Of a DNA stretch of 64,000 nt, positions 26,397 through 39,358 are shown one piece after another. A program made the translations under genes and the position numbers. This stretch comes from Orbilia blumenaviensis (taxonomy: Eukaryota; Ascomycota; Orbiliomycetes; Orbiliales; Orbiliaceae). Under the pieces are notes generated by a model. The model saw nothing but the letters and a program-made list of their open reading frames with translations, did not search any database and had not been told where the DNA came from. Within the stretch, counting starts at the first letter, position 1, and each line of letters starts with the position of its first letter. The stretch lies in NCBI GenBank assembly GCA_036872755.1, contig JAVHNS010000008.1, positions 1,426,001 to 1,490,000 of the forward strand, written 5' to 3'.

Positions 26397-26689
26397 TTAA
26401 AGCATGTTCGCAATATAAACCGAAGGTAGTGCCATTGTGATACTCAGGTATATACTTAGGTATATGGATGTGTGTTGTTATATAGGATACCTGGAACTTG
26501 TATACTACTACCTCTTAGCTAATGCATCAGCGCTACTTTTTTTTGATAAGATAGAGATATTAGCTAAGACTTCTTTACGCGCATAAAAATACATTTCTAT
26601 CAAAAACACCAGCTCTTCAACGGCTAGACGCAGCGCCAGCATTGAATTCCCACAAAGAATGCCAAAACTCTACCAAAACAATACATCGT

Positions 26690-29027
26690 CTACCCAGGGA
26701 TCGGCGCCTCCTCAGCCTGCCACTCACCAGCCGCTGCGCCACCACCCACCGCACCAGGTATAGTCTCACCAGCACTCATGGAGACACCACCGAACTTCTC
26801 TGTCTCACCCATACCCGCCCAATATAGCACTCCGATACAAAACAAATGCAAGAACAAGCAGTATCCTGCGAATAAATTCCTCGTGATTCTATTCTTCATT
26901 ACCATTCGAGTTAGGCTAAACATTACCCGTTCGAGCACCCCCATGCGGTGATATGCCCTTACGGATTCCCTCGTCCTGAAGGCCTCGAAAGGTGAAAGGT
27001 TTGCTTCGTAAGCTGCGCGATATCGGTCTAGTGACAATCCGGAGCTTGTCGTCGGGTTATTATGCACGCCTACAGCTCCTGTCCGGCCAGTCGAACCACC
27101 AGGGCGGTTATACGACGAGACGTAGCGAGTTTTTTCGTACAACTGCAAGTTATCTTTTTGGAGGCTTGCGATTTCCTGGCGTAGGGAGGTGACTGTTTCT
27201 TGCGTTCGCGAGAGTTCGTCTTCAAGCTGGGAGCTGCGGGCTTTGTAGCGGTCTCTTTGGGCAGTTAGCATAGGGAGAATACCAGGAGAAGGCTCGGCAT
27301 TGGCGGCACGAAGTTGGTCAAAGCTTGGTTGCCCAGTTCTCCCAGAAATTATTGAGCTAGTTGGAGAGACACGGGCACCACTACGTGGTCCAAAATGGCC
27401 AGCTTGAGAGGCGGGGTAGCGTGATGTATATGTTCCTGCCACGGACATGGCAGGATTGGCGTATGATGTTTGAGATTGAGCTTTTTGAAGATCGTCCTCC
27501 AGTTGATTATTTAGATTTCGAGATTCGGCGAGGTCTTTAGAGGTTGAGTCAAGTTGTCTTTGGAGATCGGAAAGGCGGCTGCTTAGGTCTTGGTGAGAAA
27601 CACGAAGGACGGTGAGCTCATTGCCCAGCTTCTTATTGCGGGCTAAGAGCAGCTGCTCGAGGCTTTCCTTCTTATTCTGACCAGCCACGTCGACTTCGTC
27701 CGTGTGGCCATCTTCGTCGTCATCACCAGTTGAGAATTCAATCGTTTTGAGGACCTCGAGTTCACGCTTGATCTCATCATAGTCGCTACACGCCTTGACC
27801 TTTTCTTTCAGCACTGTTCGTTCTTTCTTGATCATGTCCACCTCACGTTCGAGTTGTCTTTCTCTCTTCTCATGGTTCCTGAATTTATCTTCGTTTTCTG
27901 ACTTCAGGCTATCGATCTTTTTCAGAAGATTTGAGTTAACACTTTCCAGCCTTTGGATTTCCTCGTCAAGTTCGTCTTGTTCCTTTTGAGACTTGCCACC
28001 CGCATTGTTTTGAGCAGCGAGTGATTGTGCCAACTGTGCTCTTAGTTGTTCGTTTCTGTGTTCCATCTCAGTCAACCGCATGGTGGTTCGCTCAAGGTCG
28101 CTGCTGACAATCTCAAGCTCGGCCAGGCTCGCTCCGCCCACATCATCATCGTTGCCTTCCGCAACCTTGCCCATCCGTAAACTAGCTTCATAGCTAGCTT
28201 TCTGTTCTTTGATGACTCGTTCCTGGTGTTCGATCTTCTCAAGCAAGCTACGTTCTTTGGCCTCCCAATTGGCGGTTCTCTCTTCTAAGACTGCCTGAAA
28301 TCCCTCTTCCGCCTTTTCAAGAGCCCTGTTGCCTTCATTGTCCTTCCTTGAGGCATCCCTCTTGAGCTCATCTATCCTTGTCTCAAGATTTTGGTTCTGG
28401 GATGTAAGACGCGACACAGTAGTGCGTAGCGAATTGTTCTCAGAGGTAAGCCGCGAGACGTCTTCCGATTGGACAAGGGAATCAATAGTCGCTTCCAGAA
28501 GTGGGTATGGGTCGGGCGCCTCAGACAGGTGATTGTATACGTTTAAGAACAGAGATTCGGTGGACTTTCGGTGATTAGATATGTGATCGATGAACTGCTG
28601 GTATGCTGTGTGAACCACGGTTAGATAGCTCTATACCGCCTCAACTGGTATCTGGTTGGTACCTTTTAGTAATCCCTTATACTCAGCAAGCTTGTCAGCA
28701 TCACTGAGTTTACGGAAGTCCTTCGTCTTCTGCGCGACTTCCTTCCGCTCTACTAGATCATCCCGTTGATTCGTAATAATCTCGCTAGCCTCCGAATCCA
28801 GTTGTTTTTGAAGCGATGATAGATCGATACCTATTTAACTGTCAGCGTAGTATCACCTAGCCAGAATCGCGCTAGAGCTAGGATGCCATACTCCTCCAGG
28901 CCGCAATCGCTTTTTGAAAGGCGTTTTCGGCATCACCTGCAGCATCGAGAGATGACCGTGCCTTATCCGAAGCTCCTCCATCCTGACTGTTCCTGGGAGT
29001 CCCATTCGGCGACCCTGATTGCGACAT
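26690..29027 (-). CDS. COY1: Golgi CASP / Coy1-like coiled-coil membrane protein
   Basis: Three exons join in phase: 29027-28892, 28830-28663 and 28605-26690, giving 739 aa. The N-terminus (SPNGTPRNS, then AFQKAIAAWRSIDLSSLQKQ) and NQRDDLVERKEVAQKTKDFR match CASP proteins, the CUX1 splice-product family. Residues about 120-560 are mostly coiled coil. The conserved C-terminal block (YRAAYEANLSPFEAFRTRE, RVMFSLTRMVMKNRITRNLF) leads into a single tail-proximal membrane segment near residues 681-700 (GYCLFLHLFCIGVLYWAG). CASP/Coy1 is a Golgi tether-like protein acting in intra-Golgi retrograde transport. The tail beyond the membrane segment is about 40 residues, Gly/Ala-rich. Introns are 61 and 57 bp. 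Confidence 0.95.
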
Positions 29028-29513
29028 GGCGACAAGTTATGCTCGTGGTGCAATGCCCCCTTCGGCCTTCTTTTCAGCTCCCCTAACCGTCAAATGTCAA
29101 GGTCTGGGTCGGTACGCCCGAAACCCCATACAACTATATATTTTGTAGAGGCCGTAGTCTTTTATTGTTTTGTGCGGCGACGGATTGGCCGACGTGGTTT
29201 TTCGGAGGGGCTGATGTTGGAACTGTGGCCGCTGGGCAGCTCATCGACGGACTTGTCGGAAGTTGGGGTTGGAATTGGCCGTGGTAAATATGGCAGCTTC
29301 TAACGAAACACAACAACTTAAACCCTTCCAACTGCCCTCCACGCGTACACGGACCTGGACCTATAATATAGCTCCCCTCGGTACCCCTCGACGAACGGCG
29401 AAGCTTGTCGCATGCAGGCAAAGAGATAGTAATTACATTTATAGAATATTCCCAGAACCAGCATGATAAGAGCATAAACCCTCCGGCCGGCAAATAGCGA
29501 GGGACATGATGTT
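29028..29513. promoter_or_regulatory. Divergent promoter of CASP and Vps3-type genes
   Basis: The 486 bp between the two start codons serve both genes. No TATA box or recognised factor site stands out. Confidence 0.55.
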
Positions 29514-32500
29514 ATGGAGACCGCTGCGCTTCCACCAAGAGCTTCGTCCCTCATAGCAGGCGATGCGGGCGCCAATGAGCGAGCTGCGCCGTACATATTG
29601 CAGAAGCTGGTGGACGACCTACCGTTGGACACTGGAGAACAAAATAATGTTAAAGTGAACTGTGTGGATATTTGGGGGGACCACCTGTATGTGGGAACAT
29701 CGGCCGGGGAGATATTACATTTTATGAAGATTCCTGCTGTAAGTTGGCTAGACTATTGGCCGGAGATTCTAGATAGATGGATTAAAGAAATTGCTAACCT
29801 ATCCTACAGGAACCTGGTGAACCATCCCAATACATATTTGCATTCAGATTGCCTCTCTCCCCCGCTCCGGCAAATCTAGAGAACCCCCCCGGAGTCCAGA
29901 AGATCTTACTTCTCGGACCAGTCGAAAGGGCTGCTGTTATATGTAATAATCAGTTGTCATTTTACACGCTTCCCGAATTATCACCGGTCGCGACAAAATT
30001 AAAGGAGGTATCGTGGGTTACGGTAGACGAAAATGACCTTGCCCTCAGAGGGCTTCTTACGGAAGGCGACGCTGAAATAAGAGATCCTCGAGGGGTGGTG
30101 GTTTTCGTAGGGCAGAGGAGGATGATTCGACTACTTCGAGTTGGAGCTGAAGTCCGTCTGATACGGGTAGGCCGGCTGTGGATTCGCACTCATATGGTAT
30201 TTACATGCTATTGACTAATCTTACGAAATACAGGATGTCCCGTTCCCCCAGTCGCTGGAATGCTCGCTGCGGCAGCACCGTGCGTGTCTTGCAAACATGC
30301 AAAGCTATGCACTAGTCGATATTAACGACAATAAGATGATACCACTCCCACCGATTAGGCAATCAAGTTCCCCCATCGAACCAGAACCCTTGAGATCTAT
30401 ATCTCCCAATCCTCCGACCGGCTCGTTGGGGGTGAAGTCTGGAGGATCAATTAGGAGTCACTCTCGAACAGGTAGTCTTACACCAGCAGGGGCAACTGGA
30501 AGAAGGCCTTCAGCAGACCTACATGGTCATAGTCCTGTGCCATCGGATACAGGCTCAAGAGCTGGATCCCCCGCCCCGAGGGTATCGCAAGAGGAAGCCA
30601 GATCGAGATCGGGAACACCTCAACCAACTATACAAACCCCGCCGCTCCCTAAGCCGACTTTGACCCCCAACATAGCATCTCCAAGTCCCAATGAGTTTTT
30701 AGTGACGACTGGGACGGAGCTTAACGAGGCGGGCGTTGGAATGTTTTTCGATGTCAACGGCGAACCCGTCCTTCGTGGGACTTTGGAGTTTACGAGATAT
30801 CCCAGAAAAGTTCTCATAGACGGGTCATGGGTAATTGCGATTGTAGGAGGTGAACATCCAGTGGAATGCCACAGGCTTGAGGAGGCCGCAGCGCCCTCGG
30901 GTGGCGTATATGGCCCTATCAAACAGATTCTACCGCTTCCAATTGAAACCCCGAGCGAGTTTGAAGCCTCCTCTGTGGGTGTGTCACGAACAGTTGGCGT
31001 AGAAGTCGGTGGTATACCGAGAGTTGCTCGTCTTCTCAAGTTAGTTAAGTTAAATATAGTGGATAAACAACCTTCAAGGAGGAAAAGGCTACCCGTTCCG
31101 ACCGAACCCCTCTTGACAATAACCAAGCTTCCTGGCCCGGAGGAAGATACCGCTGAGGAGTTTGATGAGGCAGAAGTCTCCGGGAAAGTTGAAGAAGCTC
31201 AGAATGCTGATGACCCGCAACTAGCGCTACCCACTGCTGAAGACGCTCCTGGCGAAACGTCAGATTATCTGTCCTCGGATGAGAACCCGACAGATGAAGC
31301 TGATAGAAAACGTAATATAGAAGAAGAAACAATCGCCACCCGCATCAGTACTACGTCATCGCACCTCGTCCTTACGATAGGAAATAAGATTTACTCTATG
31401 CTAGAGGCACCGATGGTTCTACTTATGGATTCGCAATTACCGGAATCGATTGACGCAGCTTCAACTCGAGATGTACCTGTAATCTTAAGATGTTTGGCGG
31501 CTGTCCATAGCATGGAACCAACAACCGAGGCAAGGTTCCACGAGTTGGGGTTTATAAGGCAAAAGTTGGGGCTTCTATTGCTTGGAATCTGTCTAATGTC
31601 AGCGAGCAGTGTCTCTGAAGATACCCTTTCGCAAACAGATGAAGCGCTTCGACAGGGAGGTGTTGATCCTCGGCTTGTCGTCGCACTCTTTGGTCCATCG
31701 TTCCGGAGGGATATTGTCATTGACAAGAAGAGCAATGGCCTATGGGTTTATGGTGGCATCCAAGACCTCCTACGTTCACTGTTATATGATAAACGGAATA
31801 CCTCCATAACAGATCGAGGGACTCTCCTTTTCCTTAGTCGATATTTGAAGGACTGGAGGAAAAAGAAGGGACTGGAAAGCGTTCAAGACAAGGAGCAAGT
31901 TTTTGCAACGATCGATGCAGCGTATCTACGGGTATTGCTAATCCTTGACCAAGCAACTTCAAAACCTACACCTGCGCTAGAAGGCATTGAAAGGATCATC
32001 CGGCAAGACCTCTACGGATTGGTAGACTCTGGCCTCGATGACATCCCCAAAGCAATCGCTATACTTGAGGAATTTGGTCGTTTGTTTGTTCTAAGCAGAC
32101 TTTATGCAAAACAGAAGCAGTACCGAGATGTACTCGCAACATGGCGGCGAATTCTAGCTAAGGGGGATGGTACTGAGAACGGCGAGTTCCCAGACGGTGA
32201 ACTAATCGTCAAAGATTATCTTAAGCGGATTAAGGATCCGGCGCTGGTCGAGGAATACGGTGGGTGGCTTGCGAGGAGGAATCCTAAACTCGGTATACAG
32301 CTTTTCACGGATGAGACGAATAAAGTCCAATTCCCACCAGAGACTATCATTAAGATTTTGAAAGCGGATGCGCCGTATGCGGTAAAGGATTATTTGGAGT
32401 ATCTGGTTGTGCAAAAGAAGGTTAGGCATGAGTCTCCATCATGAGGTTCGAGGGGCTAACGAAAAATACAATAAAATTAGAATATTGCATACGCTAACGA

Positions 32501-33496
32501 CTTCATTTCCCTTTTCCTGGACCAAATGATTGCGGACCTGGAAAACAATCCGAACTTGAAGGAGGATGTGCACCTGACTACAGAATTTTATCGGGCTCTA
32601 CACCCCCCGAAACCCACATACAGCGAGTTTCTGAATGACAATGCAAGAGGGGAGGAGTGGTGGCGGAACAGGGCTGTGTTACTAGACTTTCTGAGTGGTC
32701 CAACCCCCTACAATGTCGCGGAGGTTGCGGCCAAAGTGGAACCATGGAAGGAAGTGCTTATTGCGGAGATGGTAATATTTTACAGCAAGGAGCATAATCA
32801 CGAGGAAGTCCTCAAGATGCTTTGCCATTCGCTAAAAGATTTCGATACCGCCATCAATTACTGTCTGTACGGGGCGCTGTCTATGTTTCAACGGTCTAGA
32901 TCGGGGTTGATCCAACCATTACCACGGGACGAACAAAGCAAAATGTTGAACATTCTGCTGGTGGAGTTCCTCAATATCAGTGACTATGAAGCTCGGTTAG
33001 AGCAGACGAGTTCACTGCTGGACCGTTTTGGAGGCTGGCTGGATATCCAACATGTGAGCAACCCCCTACCCCAAAAGCTTATACCAAAACCACTAAAGGA
33101 GTGGATGCTTAATGGGCTGACCAATATATTATCAAGGTACTCAATGTTATCCCTGACAACTGGTCGGTTCAAATTTTGTCGGGCTTCCTTATCAGCGCCT
33201 TACGCGATCTTGTGAAGGTCAAAAACGAGAAAAAGGTTGAACTTGCGTTGCTTAAGACGTTGAATGTCAAGGTATGTGGTTGAAGCCATGGTTCGCACCC
33301 CCACCAGGGTGGAGACCACTCATTGCTGGTGCATATCTGGCGTTTTGTGACACATCCAAGAAGTGACAGGTTACTGACCTAATTTCCATTGTGGATAAAC
33401 TAGGTTAACGGCGAATTTATCGACAAGTGTGAGGAGCTTGGGCCGAGGGTAGAGGTAGCAGATGTGGGAACATCATCAGTCCCTCAGGAGCTATAA
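29514..33496 (+). CDS. VPS3: CORVET Vps3 / TGFBRAP1-type CNH-domain protein
   Basis: Six exons: 29514-29738, 29810-30166, 30234-32420, 32481-33053, 33137-33271 and 33404-33496, all consistent in phase, giving 1189 aa. The N-terminal CNH beta-propeller is recognised by VNCVDIWGDHLYVGTSAGEI, VVVFVGQRRMIRLLRVGAEV and NMQSYALVDINDN, and is interrupted by a Ser/Pro-rich insertion (residues about 220-320). The rest is alpha-solenoid, with Vps39-like segments (KNIAYANDFISLFLDQMIAD; VLNVIPDNWSVQILSGFL). Vps3 is a CORVET subunit that binds Rab5/Vps21 for early-endosome tethering. It is not Vps39, whose N-terminus differs. There is an acidic stretch near residues 495-560. The exact subunit identity is inferred, since the Vps3, Vps39 and TGFBRAP1 families share this architecture. 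Confidence 0.82.
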
Positions 33497-36400
33497 GTGA
33501 GTAGGTGTGATAATAATAACAACAACAATATATGAGATACGCCATCAGCGCCTCCAATTATGCCCGGCAGCTGCCGGTGCATCTGTGGGATCATGAGAAT
33601 TTTATTTGGGATCTACTTCATACGCATACCATCTTGGCGTGACTTCTGGCAGATGACGATATACGCATGTTTAGCGATGGTGTTTTGAAGGTTGAAGATA
33701 ATTCTTGTTGTTAATAGGTTTGGGCGGGATAACCCAGGTCAGAACTCTGATGAAATCAAGGTGAGGGATGAGGCGGTTTCGCAACAGGGAAAATCTCCCG
33801 ACGAGCCGACGGGAACGTATCCCATTTTGGGAGCCTCACAACAACAAACACAAAGCCCTCATGAGACCCTCAAGCACGAAATGTCCCTGCACTAAGCACG
33901 AACCACCTTTCAGACCTAAATATTTATCGCTTGTGACATGGTGGCGTAGATCCGATCACTCCGATCTTATCTTGACGTCTCTCCAGAATTTCGGACCGTT
34001 TGATTCAAATCATTCCTCTGAATTTCGATTATTGCCTGATAGTCGATTGATATCGCCGTCGCGAAATGTCTTCTGAGACCGCTCCGCTGATGCGAGCCGC
34101 GAATAATATGGAGATGTCGTTGTAACCCTGCTGCCCACGTAAGTAAGAGGAAGCGCAATTGCCTGGTCCTTGAAAAAGAACATTCCATAGTTTGCGGGAC
34201 TGTTTCTGATATATTGAAAGATATGGCTGGATTCCCAAGAATTAGGACGTGCACTGAGATCGAATGGTGGGTCCCGATTTTAGGAAGTGGTCTGACCGCT
34301 TGCGCTGGTGTGTTTCGAAACATATCTGGGCCAGCTTGGTTACTTGGGTCAACTACATCAACGTGGACAAAGGCGTCAACCCCGATTAACTTGAAACTTG
34401 CGGGTCCTTGATAGTGGAGGAGATATCAAAAAGAACAAAAAAGAACGAAATATTTTCGCACGTTTATCAGACCACGCCACCACAGGCCTGGCCTTCTCGA
34501 CAGTTCCTTCCATATTTCTCGGTCCTGCCAAGCCTCGTATCTCTAACCAAGACTGAATCCCCAGGAGCCGAGAGAATCCAGGGTGAAGGTTTTTCCGTGT
34601 TATCACGTAGGAAGATCCGGATAATGCTCCTTTGGGCAATTTCAATGTTGTGTGGCAAGATTTTAAGCCGTGCAAGGTTTTATTTCAGGAGGGACTGCCA
34701 GGGCGGAAACGTCGAGAGACGGGCCAGCCTTTTTGAGTATCTTTAATATTCAAAAACTAAACTTCAGTTTTATTTGAGAATTCAACGAGTTAGCTCGTAA
34801 TTATTGTTCTGTATACTACTTGTATACATAGGTGTATACGTATCTAAGGGTGTTTGGATTAGGTGCTAAACCCTACGCACGTACGAGGCGGCTTCATCTG
34901 CCACGGCGGCGATATAGTGCAATTTTTAGACATCTCCAAAATAGAATCCACGAAATACTACACTGTTTCTTTGCGAAATGCATCTACAAATAAGCGGCTG
35001 TCCGCTTTTGGAGACAATCCGTTTCAGATTGCATGCGCCGCAATCTAATGGGAAGGCGAGGAGGACCAAAGATCTGGAATCCCTGTTTGTCGTTGTCTCG
35101 GAGCTGCAGGTACCAGAGCGCCAGGCCAATCGACGGCGTGTCTTGAAGTCACTTTTTTCCAATGCTTTGTGGTGCTCCAGTCGTGATTGGGTGAGAAAGA
35201 AAAAAGCCCACTCCACCACGAGCACCCGAATCTTGCCCCTGCGCCGACGGTGGTCCGCCCATTTGCAGTGACCCAAGATGATTCCAAGAGCTTAGCCCTA
35301 CTGATTTTTCCTCCCCATCCAGTTTCCGTCATCTCACCATCACGCCTTTGGTCCTGTCAAGATGCATAGAGTTTCCGGTAGTGGCTTAGTAGCCACTCAA
35401 CGTGCTGGTAAACAATCCATGCGCACGAAGAGGCGTTCCAGCCATTGGTTGGGTGTTTGCAGTTAGTGGGCACCATTAAGGGGTACCTTCGCTTCGAATC
35501 AGGGTGCCCAAGGAGCTTACGGGTCGGCGAATGGATCTTGAAAATCCGGACCTTAAAGGGAACACCACTCTCATACGTTTCTCTCGTTCTCTTGTTTCGA
35601 CACTTCACACGTCAGTTCTGGTGCGGTGGTACTCGAACATCAACGTTGTAGATAGAACGTGGCTTAGGACACGACAATCCCTCTGACTCTCTTTTATTCT
35701 CGTTGGTTGTTGCACTTTTCCTTTTCAATAGACGTTCATTTTCTGTCCTCTCTATCGAGAGTTGATTTCTCTAGATCGCATTCCTTTTTGCCCTTACGAC
35801 ATCTCGACACTTCGTCGATTCTATCGTTTAATCGTTCACAGACCACCATCCGTTCATTCTCTACAGCATAATTATAGAATTTGAGCACTCTTGACGAGAG
35901 CGTTTGAAAAAAAAAAAAGATTGCGCAGTGCAGCTTTCTCGACTATCATTGGCATCGATTCGTTATTCTGAGCATCGATCAACTTAACCCCTGGTAGGAA
36001 GAAAAAAAAATAATACCGATTTTTAGTTCTGGCTTTGAATGCACCTACCATAGATATCAAGACTCAGATATCGACCGCTCGGTTTCAACTTACTATCAGA
36101 CGTTTCTGTATTTGATACTATTCTTGATACAAGTTCAAGCGGGACTGTACCTGTTATATATATTCATTCGGTGAGTACGAATACTCCATTCCAAGTCGGT
36201 TGAGCTAGTGAACTCGCCGGTTGTTTCATGCCTTCTCTTGTACCGATGGCCGTCAGCATTCCGGTTCTTTTTATCCTCAGGCGCCATTTTTATTTACGAG
36301 GATATGCCCGAATAAGCTAATATATGTCTGAATGGGTAGTCAATTTATCCTTTAAAAGATTCGTCGGCATCTGCGGGTGATCTTTTCCCTTAAAAAGGCC

Positions 36401-37396
36401 CTGGTTTAATCTATACATCTGCCAAGGGGGATTTAGACTACGTCTCGCCGTTCAGCCTTGGTGTTTGTTCGGCTCCCTGGTGTTCTATTCCTACTAGGCA
36501 TTTAACACAACAGGCCGGCCGGTCACGCCCACACGCCCACGCTCTGAACACTGCCCGCTTGCATGAACTGCACAAGCAACTAGCAGTCCCACTCTTTCGG
36601 TTTTTCAAGCGTGGTCCCGGTCGACCTGCAGCGTTACGTCTTGCAGAACCTTGCAACTTCGACTTGATCTTGTCGACCTTTCTTTTCTCTCGACGTTTAG
36701 AGTATCTTTTCTTTTTCTCCTCCCCTCGGAGTTCACTTCTCGTCCTTGCCCATACTTTCCCTATATACACTTCCAAGGAGGCAGAGCTTCCGGACCACTC
36801 TCTTTCTTGCGTAAGATCTTGCCCGCGGCAGGATTGTTGACACCCAACCTCGAGCTTAAGCTTGTCTCATTCTCTCACACCGCGTTACAGGACGGTCTGA
36901 TATTAGGACTTATTCTGGGAACCACTTCGACACCACTTTCGATTTTATTCTCAACGTCATCAGGTCATTCTAGTCTTATCGTCAGGCTTGCTCACTTGAA
37001 AGAATAGTAAACCCTGTTCTCGTAGTGGTCACAATCCTTGATGCCATTATTCCTAACCGTCACACCCACTCTTTTTTATATTCGTTGTGCTGCTGCATAA
37101 CTTTTTACCCCATTTATTTCTCCACATCTCTTCTCCGACTTTTTTCTTCTGGCTCAGAAATCCCTGAAGCGGTTCCTACGACAGAGCTTATTTCAATTCG
37201 ACATCATCTACGTACTTTAGAGAACATCTATCAATATCGCAAGGGTCTACGACAAAGCCAAACCCTTTTGAGCATAAATACTCTAGCTTTCGCAACTGTT
37301 ATCCAGCTGGGCTACTTCATTTATCAATCATCCAGTTCCCTCATCGACTCCTTCAAGTTACGGCCTCATTGAAGGGCCGCATTGAGATCGTGCAAA
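33497..37396. other. Long upstream region of ferric reductase; possible long 5' UTR
   Basis: No gene is supported in 3.9 kb. CT-rich tracts at about 35680-35870 and 36650-37160 look like transcription-start or 5'-UTR sequence, and a GTGAGT sits near 36171. A microsatellite-like TAATAATAACAACAACAA run lies at about 33509-33527. The 115-codon open frame ending at 37372 has no ATG. A long leader or lncRNA is plausible. Confidence 0.4.
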
Positions 37397-39358
37397 ATGA
37401 TCCTACCACGAGCCAGTCACACAACATGGGATGCTCAAGACCCAAACGACACGCCTGATGACATCAACTTTTATACATGGGGTCTTAACGGTGTTAATCA
37501 ATGGTGGAACGATGAGTTTAGGTAAGCAAATCAACTTAATATTTATGATCTCCGAAATCTAATATACGTCTATAGCAAGGGTTTATTCACTACATCATGC
37601 ATTCTTGTGCTCTTCTTCTTTGCTGTCAGGATAGCCATGGATGCCGCGAGGCATCTTAGACTGCTTGTTTTGATGTCCACAGACAACAACCAGAGGAGCC
37701 AGAGATACTGGTCAAGACCTGGTGCTCTGAGCTGGAAACTGAAGAAGTATCTCTGGTTCGCGCCAATTTGGAGACACAGACATAATACAGAAATCCAACT
37801 CAGCAAGGCTATCACGATTGGAACCCTCCCAACAAGGCTCCATGCCGTTGTTTTGGGTATCTATGTGGTTTCTAATATTATATACTGCACCTTACTCCTC
37901 GACTATAGTAAGCCGAAGCGTGAGCTAGTTGCTGAATTTCGTGGGCGTACCGGCGTCATGGCGGTTGTCAACATGGTTCCGCTTTTCTTACTCGCTGGAA
38001 GAAACAACATCTTGATTCCACTCCTGAAAATCTCCTTTGATACCTATAACATCATCCATAGGTGTCTTGGAAGACTTGCAGCTCTACAATCTGTCGCTCA
38101 CACTGCTGCCTGGCTCATCAATAAAGTTGATGCCCAGGGCTTCGAGGGTGTCAAGAAAAGTTTAGTTGAAAGTGATTTCATTCTTTACGGGATGATCGTA
38201 AGTTAAAGCATCGTTATTTTCTATGAAGATCGTTAGCTAACTTAACCGTAGGCCGTCGCCGCTTTTGCACTGATTTTGGTTATTACTCCATCTCCGATCC
38301 GACACGCTTTCTATGAAACGTTCCTTGTCCTCCACATCGGACTAGCCATCCTTATCTTGTACACCGTCTGGGTGCATCTCAAGATAGATAATCTCCCACA
38401 GCTGCCATATATAATGCTGTGTATTGGCTTTTGGTCCCTCGACCGTTTCGTCCGACTTGTCCGAGTTTTCTACCGCAACATCTCGACTAAGAGCATGACT
38501 AAGGTCAAGGTGGAGGCACTTGACGGCGAAGCCTGCAGGGTTACCTTCGAGCTTCCGCGACCATGGACATTCAAACCCGGCCAACATGTTTATATCTATT
38601 TCCCGACAGTTTCCTATTGGCAATCTCATCCATTCTCTTTGGCTTGGAGCTCGAATGTGTCGAAGCAGGGCGCTATCCAAAATAAGTTACACGAGGAAGG
38701 TTATGGGCTGGGTGGTGATCTCCCTGTTGACGAGAAGAATTCAAACATTGGACCTACAACAACTCAAATGTCTCTCCTTGTCGCTCGCCGAGAAGGTATG
38801 ACTAAGACACTCTACGATAAAGCCAACGCTGCACCAAACAGGACGATCACCATCAGGGGCTTTGTAGAAGGACCATACGGAGGAATGCATCAACTTGAAT
38901 CTTATGGTACAACACTGCTATTCGCTGGTGGCATCGGTATCACACATCAACTCGGATACGTACGACAACTTATTGAAAAATACCAAGCAGGCGCCTGTGC
39001 AACCCGAAAAATCACACTTATCTGGGTCGTCAAGACCACAGACCAGGTCAAATGGATCGAACCTTATATGCGCGAAATTTTATCGATGGACAAGCGACGG
39101 GAGGTTCTTAAGGTCCTCGTTTATATCACAAGGCCGAAGGCAGACATTACGCAAGTCTCGCCCACTGGTTCCGTGGAACTTAGACCAGGACGACCAAACT
39201 TCGATCAAATTATGGATACTGAGATCGCTGACAGCATTGGTACTGTTGCCGCCACCGTCTGTGGACCCGGTCCCCTCCAAGACTCCGTCAGAGCTGCCGT
39301 CCGCAATCAGTTACACAGAGTAGAAATGGACTTCTACGAAGAATCCTTCACCTGGTAA
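37397..39358 (+). CDS. Ferric/cupric reductase transmembrane component
   Basis: Exons 37397-37521, 37576-38197 and 38252-39358 join in phase to 617 aa. FRE-type reductases transfer electrons from NADPH through FAD and two b-type haems to extracellular Fe3+ or Cu2+ at the plasma membrane. Predicted haem ligands are His203/His217 (IIHRCLGR and SVAHTAAW) and His277/His291 (LVLHIGLA and TVWVHL), each pair 14 residues apart as in the family. The FAD site is HPFSLAW near residue 375, preceded by FKPGQHVYIYFP. NADPH binding is at FAGGIGITH (about 473-480), with VCGPGPLQDSV downstream. No signal peptide is evident: residues 1-42 are probably extracytoplasmic, before the first membrane segment. It is convergent with a ferroportin homologue 3.7 kb away. 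The substrate metal is not determined by sequence. Confidence 0.95.

Noticed and set aside
37025..37372. 115-codon frame just upstream of the ferric reductase, a possible uORF
   Set aside because: It contains no ATG; its first codon is GTG.
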